The notes under the pieces were generated by a model. It had not been told where the DNA came from and did no database searches. It was given only the letters and a program-made list of their open reading frames with translations. From Choristocarpus tenellus KU-1152 (Eukaryota; Phaeophyceae), in the NCBI GenBank assembly GCA_964200185.2, contig CAXNAD020000343.1, forward strand, positions 1 through 21,448: a stretch of DNA of 21,448 nt, read 5' to 3'. Position 1 is the first letter of the stretch, and every line of letters begins with the position of its first letter. This document shows positions 19,001 through 21,448 of the stretch, one piece after another. The translations under genes and the position numbers were made by a program.

Positions 19001-21205
19001 CCCAGGCATTTGAGGATGGCTGCCAGCACTACAACCTTCAACCCACAGCATATTTCTGGGAAAAGGCAAGGCATGACTGTTGCCCGCTAAGCAGAAGTTC
19101 TTTTTCACTCGTTTGGAACTTTATTCTCCAACTTGAAACGGAGTTCTGAATTGGTTGCCTTGGCCTTAAGATACAAGCACAGGGAGAGTGACAGAGACTA
19201 ACTCTCCTGGTCGTCCTCGTAACGTCATTTGTTCGTATGCTTTCAATATGGATGGGGCATTCATCAGGTGGTGCAAATATATGACATGATGGTTGTCCGA
19301 CACGGGTTCATGATCGTGGGACTGCCGTTCTCTGGGAAGACAATGGCATGGAAGGTTCTTGCCTTTGTGCTAGGCCTTTTGCATGAGAGGTACGCTCACC
19401 AAAGGGGCACATACGCTTTTAATGTGTTTTCTTCAATCATCAAGGTAGTCTTGAAAAGGGATACCTCATTCACACACAAATTGTTAATGGGGAGTCCACA
19501 AGAAATAGCTTGGGATGTTCTTTCAGTGAACGTTTATATTGGGCAGTAACACAGGGCATCACACCCAAATTATGTTTTTTTCAATGAATGCTTCCTTTTC
19601 ATCGTAATACTCACCTGAGCCACGCAACAAGATATTGTATTGTATTGTAACCAATCAGGAACATCCACCTCCACCCACAAGGTATCCACAAGACCCAAGA
19701 TGGACAAAAGTGATCCCTTTCCTTATGAATCCCAAGTCCATTACCATGGGTCAACTGTATGGACAGTTTGATCCAGTATCTCACGAGTGGACGGATGGGG
19801 TTTTAGCCATTCAATACCGGAATGCAGCTTCCAACAAGGTGCACATGAGCAGGAAGGCAGAGGGTTTACTCAAGCAATGGCAGCGTTGCTATGTGACAAC
19901 ATGGCAAGAAGATATTAAGATACTGTATTTAAGGACTTTTCAAGGGTATGCAAGTCATTTAATTATCAAAGCCTTTGTTGGAGTGTTGGTGGTACTCACT
20001 TTTGTGCTCTGAAAAAGCACTGTGATTTCGAAGCACGAGATATCACAGATTGCCCTATCCGATATTTCACAATATTAAAATGCTATATTGTTGGACAGCC
20101 TCTACCTCAATGCCAATTCATCTCTTCCTACTCTCTTTTCCATTCTATCCCCTTCACCTGTACTTGTGGTGTAGGTGGGAGAACCTGAGGATCGGAAATG
20201 GATCCTCTTCGATGGCCCTGTGGATGCCATTTGGATTGAGAACATGAACACCGTACTGGATGACAACAAAAAGGTAAGGGAAATTTGGACTATTTGTCAT
20301 ATATACGTTTTGTGGAATATTCTAGGTTTGCATATTAGGCCATACGGTACCATTTCTGTTTGCTGTACTTGATGACGATTGGGCAGCTAAACGAGACAAA
20401 CATAGTACTCTGCAGTAGTAGCATGCACCAAGCATAACTATTGCAAAAGAAAGGTTTGATGCCCCCACATGCCTTGACTATGATGTAATGTTTGGATGTT
20501 TCTATCCCTCACCAAGGTGCTTGCACTGATACGATTCGATCAGGGATCAGTGTTGTGTTTCCACAAGAACAGTGCAAGAAACAAGGGTGCTTTAGCGTTT
20601 TCAAAGACTGCTGTACAACCAATGGGTAACCAAAAGGGTATAGTCCCCAGTTGTACCTCTTCAGTAGACATGAGAGCAGCAGACTTCAGCATGGTTGCAT
20701 ACTCTCACCAGCTAATATTCAGCTTTGTCCATATACATTTCTGATACCATTTGAAACATTTCCCCTATTGCTCCTCTTCTTCTCCTTCGTGTTTTATTCC
20801 ACACCTGATATGACATTTGTGTAGCTGTGTCTGATGAGTGGAGAGATCATAGCAATGTCAGATGTTATGTCAATGATGTTTGAACCAATGGATCTCCTAG
20901 TGGCCTCGCCAGCCACAGTAAGCCGTTGTGGGATGATCTACATGGAGCCGGAAAAGATGGGGTGGCGACCAGTTCTGGACTCTTGGATTAACAGGTTCAA
21001 TATAGAAAATAAGGTCAACATATCCACCGTTTTACAACATGAGTCCCCAGTCGCTTCACAACTCTTAGGAGTAGTCAAAAACATGCTCTGTGCATCGACA
21101 TACTATTTCAAGGTTTCATGGAGAAAGTTGTTCGTGCAGTGGTTGGTACTCATCATTCCTTATAGAAGAAGACTCTCAACTAGGGTTTTCATGCCAAATG
21201 CTACA
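1024..21205 (+). CDS. Axonemal dynein heavy chain, inner-arm DNAH3/7/12-like; partial at both ends, about 35 exons
   Basis: This gene encodes a microtubule minus-end motor subunit that hydrolyses ATP in AAA1 to power sliding of axonemal doublets in cilia or flagella. The joined exons give about 1,490 residues in one frame. In order they are: stem (about 1-630), linker (about 630-920), AAA1 (about 924-1250) and AAA2 (about 1250-1487). Visible hallmarks are [43 protein letters not shown] (1004-1011), CFDEFNR (acidic pair 1056-1057), [18 protein letters not shown] (1285-1292), [12 protein letters not shown] and [12 protein letters not shown]. Full-length family members run to about 4,000-4,500 residues, so this is about one third. 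Several hundred N-terminal residues and everything from AAA3 onward lie outside. No frameshift or internal stop is needed, so the gene looks intact. Assignment to the single-headed inner-arm group rests on remembered family wording and is an inference; the dynein call itself is very secure. Cytoplasmic dynein is unlikely because the AAA2 and linker wording is axonemal. Confidence 0.97.
1725..1815 (+). CDS. Dynein heavy chain exon 2 (stem), tentative
   Basis: Acceptor ATTCAG|GGC; the exon ends CGTG|GTAAAT in phase 1. The translation includes [15 protein letters not shown], which resembles the stem pattern of an acidic or hydrophobic segment followed by F/V-x-PSLEE. Joining to exon 3 restores GAT (Asp). 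A competing donor at CAA|GTGCGT (after 1808) would break the phase match with exon 3. The 662-bp intron that follows contains repeat copies B and C. Confidence 0.6.
2061..2107 (-). repeat. Dispersed repeat, copy B (inverted, partial)
   Basis: Read on the minus strand, this shows GGGCCCCGAATGGACAG, then a C-rich run, then TTTTGAGCC. This is the same core as copies A and C, but inverted. With copy C, about 75 bp away, it forms an imperfect inverted pair inside the intron between exons 2 and 3. Confidence 0.6.
2163..2243 (+). repeat. Dispersed C-rich repeat, copy C
   Basis: Begins TGTAATTGCACTTTTCCTGG, continues CGAATGGACACCCTGGTATA, then a run of 17 C (2213-2229), then AGTTACTTTGAGCC. It matches copy A in the same orientation and copy B inverted. 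The element family is unknown. Confidence 0.75.
2478..2557 (+). CDS. Dynein heavy chain exon 3 (stem)
   Basis: Acceptor CATAG|AT (phase 1); donor ACTAAG|GTGGGT in phase 0. Encodes (D)[16 protein letters not shown] then a proline-rich end. The pattern of a helix followed by (I/F)PRV(E/D) is typical of this stem position in axonemal heavy chains, and the phases fit on both sides. The 465-bp intron that follows holds an open frame at 2622-2861 with no dynein similarity. Confidence 0.68.
3023..3238 (+). CDS. Dynein heavy chain exon 4 (stem)
   Basis: Contains [31 protein letters not shown] and [13 protein letters not shown], a helical stem segment. The donor CGG|GTAAGA is strong. The start is less sure. 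Acceptor GTGTAG|ATC at 3021-3022 gives phase 0 to match exon 3, but lacks a good pyrimidine tract. An AG at 3028-3029 would change phase. The 434-bp intron that follows is featureless to my reading. Confidence 0.85.
3673..3786 (+). CDS. Dynein heavy chain exon 5 (stem)
   Basis: Acceptor CTACAG|ATT, donor GCG|GTAAGT, phase 0 to 0. Encodes a charged helix ([18 protein letters not shown], then [17 protein letters not shown]) of the heptad-like type found in the tail. The 763-bp intron after it shows no recognisable feature. Confidence 0.9.
4550..4642 (+). CDS. Dynein heavy chain exon 6 (stem)
   Basis: Acceptor GCTAAG|GTG, donor CAT|GTAAGT, phase 0 to 0. Reads [18 protein letters not shown] followed by [10 protein letters not shown]. 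The YPMF.V.C..AK..L pattern is familiar from axonemal heavy-chain stems. The 494-bp intron after it holds nothing clear. Confidence 0.92.
5137..5223 (+). CDS. Dynein heavy chain exon 7 (stem)
   Basis: Acceptor TTTAAG|GTG, donor ACG|GTGAGG, phase 0 to 0. Encodes [12 protein letters not shown] and [10 protein letters not shown], continuing the helix of exon 6. The next intron is 1,078 bp. Confidence 0.92.
5224..6301. other. Intron 7 (1,078 bp)
   Basis: The second longest intron. It contains T-rich runs and several short open frames on both strands, none with a recognisable domain. Exons 7 and 8 join cleanly in phase 0 (RLVT then EPADSAEL), so no missing exon is required. Confidence 0.7.
6302..6397 (+). 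CDS. Dynein heavy chain exon 8 (stem), GC donor favoured
   Basis: Acceptor TGTACAG|GAA. Encodes [14 protein letters not shown] and [15 protein letters not shown] end it at CCAG|GCAAGG, a GC-type donor in phase 0, because exon 9 then opens with [11 protein letters not shown], which suits the family. A consensus GT donor at 6408 (GGG|GTACGT) can instead pair with an acceptor inside exon 9 and would delete VSFLLNQ. Confidence 0.82.
6621..6720 (+). repeat. Decamer minisatellite (ATTCTATCCT/GTTCTATCCT), ten units
   Basis: Ten consecutive 10-bp units alternate irregularly between ATTCTATCCT and GTTCTATCCT, with single-base changes in the first and last units. The array sits in intron 8, ending 25 bp before the exon 9 acceptor. 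Its plus strand is pyrimidine-rich, so it can act as part of the polypyrimidine tract. Confidence 0.95.
6746..6940 (+). CDS. Dynein heavy chain exon 9 (stem)
   Basis: Acceptor ATGAAG|GTC, donor GAG|GTCAGA, phase 0 to 0. Encodes [20 protein letters not shown], then [15 protein letters not shown], then a charged helix ending EQLLRE. The fLL....s.dDl.L......WP pattern is a recurrent stem feature of axonemal chains. The 388-bp intron after it is unremarkable. Confidence 0.9.
7329..7441 (+). CDS. Dynein heavy chain exon 10 (stem)
   Basis: Acceptor ACTGCAG|ATT; donor AAAG|GTAAAT leaves a split Arg codon (phase 2). Encodes [17 protein letters not shown] and LAIQESLE(R), a coiled stem helix. The 402-bp intron after it is without recognised content. 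Confidence 0.93.
7844..8051 (+). CDS. Dynein heavy chain exon 11 (stem)
   Basis: Acceptor TCTCAG|A completes AGA from exon 10; the nearby alternative AG two bases on would give an immediate stop. Reads [18 protein letters not shown], then [15 protein letters not shown] and HTWLESPL. The sequence EpmakLW..a..y......Wl..pl is strongly typical of axonemal heavy chains. Donor AAG|GTGGGC, phase 0. The 375-bp intron after it is plain. Confidence 0.95.
8427..8597 (+). CDS. Dynein heavy chain exon 12 (stem)
   Basis: Acceptor GGACAG|GCG, donor AGC|GTGAGT, phase 0 to 0. Encodes [16 protein letters not shown] and [20 protein letters not shown]. This is the conserved helix that leads to the next exon's RHW motif. 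The 453-bp intron after it holds an AT-rich run near 8730-8756 and nothing else clear. Confidence 0.96.
9051..9167 (+). CDS. Dynein heavy chain exon 13 (stem, RHW motif)
   Basis: Acceptor CTAACAG|CGA, donor GAG|GTAAAA, phase 0 to 0. Begins [15 protein letters not shown] and continues [20 protein letters not shown]. The RHW...........LRDLL signature is near universal in dynein heavy chains. The 767-bp intron after it contains no recognised element. Confidence 0.97.
9935..10125 (+). CDS. Dynein heavy chain exon 14 (stem, KEYSLEKN motif)
   Basis: Acceptor TTGACAG|ACG; donor TCCAG|GTGAGC leaves a split Arg codon. Encodes [19 protein letters not shown], then [20 protein letters not shown] and TQAMRGS(R). 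The A.KEysLE...........W and DDhivktq.MrgS motifs are highly conserved in this family. The 415-bp intron after it is plain. Confidence 0.97.
10541..10601 (+). CDS. Dynein heavy chain exon 15 (stem, 61 bp)
   Basis: Acceptor TTCCAG|G completes the split Arg; then [20 protein letters not shown]; donor CAG|GTACGT, phase 0. A small exon, but unambiguous because RGS(R)F(I)(K/R)PF is conserved across the junction. Confidence 0.96.
10804..10899 (+). CDS. Dynein heavy chain exon 16 (linker entry, WLYLEPIF)
   Basis: Acceptor CCCAG|GAT, donor GAG|GTAAGG, phase 0 to 0. Encodes [20 protein letters not shown] and [24 protein letters not shown]..QmP is one of the most conserved stretches before the linker. 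Confidence 0.98.
10900..12250. other. Intron 16 (1,351 bp, longest in the window)
   Basis: Contains short open frames (for example minus strand 11390-11659) without a recognised domain, and at least two perfect small inverted repeats. Exon 16 ends MPVE and exon 17 begins GKLFASVD in phase 0, exactly as the family reads, so nothing coding is missing. Confidence 0.75.
12047..12071. repeat. Perfect 11-bp inverted repeat with 3-nt loop
   Basis: Left arm ACCTTTCTGAA, loop GCA, right arm TTCAGAAAGGT. The arms pair without mismatch. It lies about 180 bp before the exon 17 acceptor. No T-run follows and the context is an intron, so it is not a terminator. Confidence 0.85.
12251..12430 (+). CDS. Dynein heavy chain exon 17 (linker)
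   Basis: Acceptor TGCCAG|GGG, donor CTG|GTAAGC, phase 0 to 0. Encodes [16 protein letters not shown], then [14 protein letters not shown] and [15 protein letters not shown]. The VD..WR and iQKgLn.YLEtKR(L) motifs mark the linker. An AG at 12268-12269 is a weaker acceptor and would lose the conserved G(R/K).F. The 323-bp intron after it ends with a tandem GATCTTGCTT duplication. Confidence 0.98.
12754..12948 (+). CDS. Dynein heavy chain exon 18 (linker hallmark [16 protein letters not shown])
   Basis: Acceptor CCCCAG|GCA, donor GAG|GTGTGG, phase 0 to 0. Reads [20 protein letters not shown], then [17 protein letters not shown], then [10 protein letters not shown]. This is the linker signature of all dynein heavy chains. 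The linker is the lever-like element that bends across the AAA ring during the power stroke. Confidence 0.99.
13006..13041 (+). repeat. (GT)n microsatellite
   Basis: An uninterrupted GT run of about 18 units, followed after a short interruption by a second GT stretch to about 13058. It lies in the 636-bp intron between exons 18 and 19; the rest of that intron shows nothing recognised. Confidence 0.97.
13585..13752 (+). CDS. Dynein heavy chain exon 19 (linker, NVERWL motif)
   Basis: Acceptor TTCACAG|GTA, donor CAG|GTGGGG, phase 0 to 0. Encodes [20 protein letters not shown] and [15 protein letters not shown].e.e..M and the WV..wpgQ end are conserved in the family. Confidence 0.98.
13980..14090 (+). 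CDS. Dynein heavy chain exon 20 (linker)
   Basis: Acceptor CGACAG|GTA, donor GAG|GTGAGA, phase 0 to 0. Encodes [19 protein letters not shown], continuing the gQvvl...qi.WT.e.e pattern. The intron after it is only 150 bp, the shortest secure intron in the window. Confidence 0.97.
14241..14366 (+). CDS. Dynein heavy chain exon 21 (linker end)
   Basis: Acceptor CTACAG|GAG, donor GGG|GTGAGC, phase 0 to 0. Encodes [18 protein letters not shown], then [18 protein letters not shown]. The LgalVv.dVH.rD...el pattern immediately precedes AAA1. The 570-bp intron after it carries an antisense open frame, described separately. Confidence 0.98.
14596..14901 (-). other. Antisense 101-codon open frame within intron 21
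   Basis: The minus strand is open for 101 codons and reads [20 protein letters not shown], with [12 protein letters not shown] further on, then [10 protein letters not shown]. The composition (several Trp, Arg, Tyr) looks protein-like rather than random intron. Its W- and R-rich character faintly recalls the region after the reverse transcriptase of non-LTR elements, but I cannot identify a family. It could be a transposon fragment or chance. Confidence 0.3.
14937..15121 (+). CDS. Dynein heavy chain exon 22 (AAA1 start, N-loop)
   Basis: Acceptor TTGTCAG|GTC; donor ACAG|GTGCCC leaves a split Arg codon. Encodes [17 protein letters not shown], then [17 protein letters not shown] and VITPLTDR. 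FdWl.QLRYY and [17 protein letters not shown] are the invariant opening of the AAA1 module; the PLTDRC loop contacts the adenine. Confidence 0.99.
15412..15529 (+). CDS. Dynein heavy chain exon 23 (AAA1 Walker A)
   Basis: Acceptor GATGCAG|G completes Arg; then [18 protein letters not shown], then GPAGTGKT at 15467-15490, then [13 protein letters not shown]. This is the P-loop of the main ATPase site, with the catalytic Lys and Thr intact. Donor CAG|GTGCAG, phase 0; a second donor six bases on (CAG|GTCTTG) would add two residues in frame. The 817-bp intron that follows is described separately. Confidence 0.99.
15530..16346. other. Intron 23 (817 bp) with overlapping open frames
   Basis: Both strands are open over about 15858-16216. 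The minus-strand frame (15913-16188) includes [20 protein letters not shown], a Cys/His-spaced stretch. A TAAGGGTTAGGGTTAA tract lies at about 16276-16291. None of these is identified. The flanking exons join exactly as the family reads, so the intron is not hiding dynein sequence. Confidence 0.5.
16347..16407 (+). CDS. Dynein heavy chain exon 24 (AAA1, 61 bp)
   Basis: Acceptor TGGCAG|TGT; donor AAAG|GTGCGT leaves one base of a Gly codon. Encodes [20 protein letters not shown], the invariant segment between Walker A and Walker B of AAA1. It is too short to appear as a long open frame but is secure by sequence. Confidence 0.98.
16728..16810 (+). CDS. Dynein heavy chain exon 25 (AAA1 Walker B)
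   Basis: Acceptor CTTCAG|GG completes Gly; then [20 protein letters not shown] and LSVVAQQ; donor CAG|GTCAGA, phase 0. The Asp-Glu pair of CFDEFNR coordinates magnesium and activates the water for hydrolysis; both residues are present. The real frame differs from the longer open frame here. Confidence 0.99.
16976..17122 (+). CDS. Dynein heavy chain exon 26 (AAA1 sensor I)
   Basis: Acceptor TTGCAG|GTC, donor AAG|GTAACG, phase 0 to 0. Encodes [19 protein letters not shown], then [19 protein letters not shown]. The Asn of TMNPGYAGR is sensor I, and the following aGR.ELPdNLK is invariant in dyneins. The flanking introns are short (165 and 166 bp). Confidence 0.99.
17289..17381 (+). CDS. Dynein heavy chain exon 27 (AAA1)
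   Basis: Acceptor TTATAG|GTC, donor ACG|GTAGGA, phase 0 to 0. Encodes [19 protein letters not shown] then [12 protein letters not shown], the LFR.VAMMvPDy..I.Ei.LyS.Gf motif of AAA1. Confidence 0.99.
17470..17500 (+). repeat. A-rich low-complexity tract (A5-8 G repeats)
   Basis: A run of adenines broken by single G at roughly six-base steps, within the 491-bp intron between exons 27 and 28. It could be simple sequence or the decayed tail of a retroposed element; no element body is evident next to it. The rest of this intron shows no feature. Confidence 0.9.
17873..18033 (+). CDS. Dynein heavy chain exon 28 (AAA1 C-terminal)
   Basis: Acceptor GCAACAG|ATG; donor CTTAG|GTGTGT leaves a split Arg codon. 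Encodes [19 protein letters not shown], then [20 protein letters not shown]. LssQ.[10 protein letters not shown].vl..aGnlKR is a signature of the small helical domain of AAA1. The ATG at the exon start is not a translation start. Confidence 0.99.
18356..18479 (+). CDS. Dynein heavy chain exon 29 (AAA1 end)
   Basis: Acceptor TACCAG|G completes Arg; then [20 protein letters not shown], then [15 protein letters not shown]; donor CAG|GTGACT, phase 0. The R.i.DvNlPKFl..D.plF.gIisDLFPG motif closes AAA1. A phase-0 donor inside the exon (AAG|GTACCT after 18446) could remove 11 codons. The 526-bp intron after it has no recognised feature. Confidence 0.98.
19006..19065 (+). CDS. Dynein heavy chain exon 30 (AAA1/AAA2 junction), GC donor
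   Basis: Acceptor GCCCAG|GCA, then [20 protein letters not shown], ending at AAAAG|GCAAGG. The protein joins directly to VVQIYDMM of exon 31, as the family requires, and no suitable GT donor exists nearby. The intron is therefore GC-AG type. The short NLQP...F..K motif leads into AAA2. Confidence 0.96.
19268..19389 (+). CDS. Dynein heavy chain exon 31 (AAA2 Walker A)
   Basis: Acceptor CATCAG|GTG; donor GAGAG|GTACGC leaves a split Arg codon. Encodes [18 protein letters not shown], then the P-loop GLPFSGKT, then [15 protein letters not shown]. The GxxxxGKT of AAA2 is intact; AAA2 is known to bind nucleotide as a structural or regulatory site. A longer in-frame version ending at 19444 (AAG|GTAGTC) is possible. 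Confidence 0.97.
19682..19838 (+). CDS. Dynein heavy chain exon 32 (AAA2)
   Basis: Acceptor CACAAG|G completes Arg; donor AAG|GTGCAC, phase 0. Encodes [20 protein letters not shown], then [20 protein letters not shown]. [12 protein letters not shown].fD..sHEWtDGvl is an AAA2 hallmark. An upstream acceptor at 19657-19658 would pair in phase with the longer exon 31. The 336-bp intron after it is plain. Confidence 0.97.
20175..20273 (+). CDS. Dynein heavy chain exon 33 (AAA2 Walker B region)
   Basis: Acceptor GTGTAG|GTG, donor AAG|GTAAGG, phase 0 to 0. Encodes [20 protein letters not shown], then [13 protein letters not shown], a nearly invariant dynein block. Walker B has Asp followed by Gly rather than Glu, the usual state of dynein AAA2, consistent with binding but not hydrolysing ATP. 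The 551-bp intron after it has no recognised feature. Confidence 0.99.
20825..21013 (+). CDS. Dynein heavy chain exon 34 (AAA2 end, [12 protein letters not shown])
   Basis: Acceptor TGTGTAG|CTG. Encodes [20 protein letters not shown], then [20 protein letters not shown], then [11 protein letters not shown]. The [13 protein letters not shown].ep..lGW.p motif closes this part of AAA2. The 3' end is uncertain: AAG|GTCAAC at 21014 is chosen in phase 0, but the frame stays open to 21262 and a weaker donor occurs after 20994. Confidence 0.93.
21113..21205 (+). CDS. Dynein heavy chain exon 35, tentative (or continuation of exon 34)
   Basis: Acceptor-like TTTCAAG|GTT; strong donor ACA|GTGAGT. Reads [20 protein letters not shown] in the same frame as exon 34, resembling the family's LF.WlV.p.l.F.R segment. 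Removing 21014-21112 gives a spacing to GWRP close to that of relatives; reading through adds 33 residues. No coding sequence is recognised from 21206 to the window end. Confidence 0.5.
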
Positions 21206-21448
21206 GTGAGTAGGACTTATTTAAGTTCCCACTCAGACAGCGGTAATCCATTGGCAGAGTAGAGGAATTAGAGCCATTTTAATGCATTGCTACGTTCTCA
21301 TCTTCAGTAGCTTGAAACCACCAGCAATATTAGAGTAACCATACTCATATTCACAGAAACACAGGCTATCCATCTCCTAGAAAAAGGAGAAACTGCTCTA
21401 AAAATAATAGATATGGTAGGGGCAAGACCTAAAGTAACTGGGAGAGGG

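Overview
The window is nuclear DNA from a flagellated or ciliated eukaryote. One large, intron-rich, plus-strand gene fills almost all of it: an axonemal dynein heavy chain. About 35 exons (roughly 4.46 kb of coding sequence, about 1,490 codons) can be traced by protein continuity, matching intron phases and GT..AG (twice apparently GC..AG) borders. They make up about one fifth of the window. The gene is open at both ends. The start codon and the distal tail lie upstream. AAA3-AAA6, the stalk with its microtubule-binding domain, and the stop codon lie downstream.

Layout. Positions 1-1023 hold no exon I can support, but contain a dispersed C-rich repeat. Exons 1-3 (1024-2557) are short stem exons with weaker support. 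Exons 4-16 (3023-10899) encode the rest of the stem and the run-up to the linker, ending in the family hallmark WLYLEPIF. Exons 17-22 (12251-15121) encode the linker ([16 protein letters not shown]) up to the N-loop PLTDRC. Exons 22-29 (14937-18479) encode AAA1, with Walker A GPAGTGKT, Walker B CFDEFNR and sensor-[11 protein letters not shown]. Exons 30-35 (19006-21205) encode AAA2, with P-loop [17 protein letters not shown] and [12 protein letters not shown].

The architecture and motif wording resemble the single-headed inner-arm heavy chains (DNAH3/7/12 type). The exact orthologue cannot be fixed without alignment. The host lineage is also unresolved. Introns are mostly 150-800 bp with pyrimidine-rich 3' ends. 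An axonemal dynein excludes most fungi and flowering plants, and the compact introns differ from a typical mammal. An alga, a protist or an invertebrate all remain possible.

I found no second confident gene, RNA gene, CRISPR array or complete mobile element. The most notable non-coding or unusual points are: two apparent GC-AG introns, one competing with a consensus GT donor; a decamer minisatellite just upstream of a splice acceptor; frame-preserving alternative splice solutions in AAA1-AAA2; an inverted, C/G-rich dispersed repeat family in the first 2.3 kb; a perfect 11-bp hairpin in the longest intron; and two antisense open frames inside introns that could be transposon remnants.
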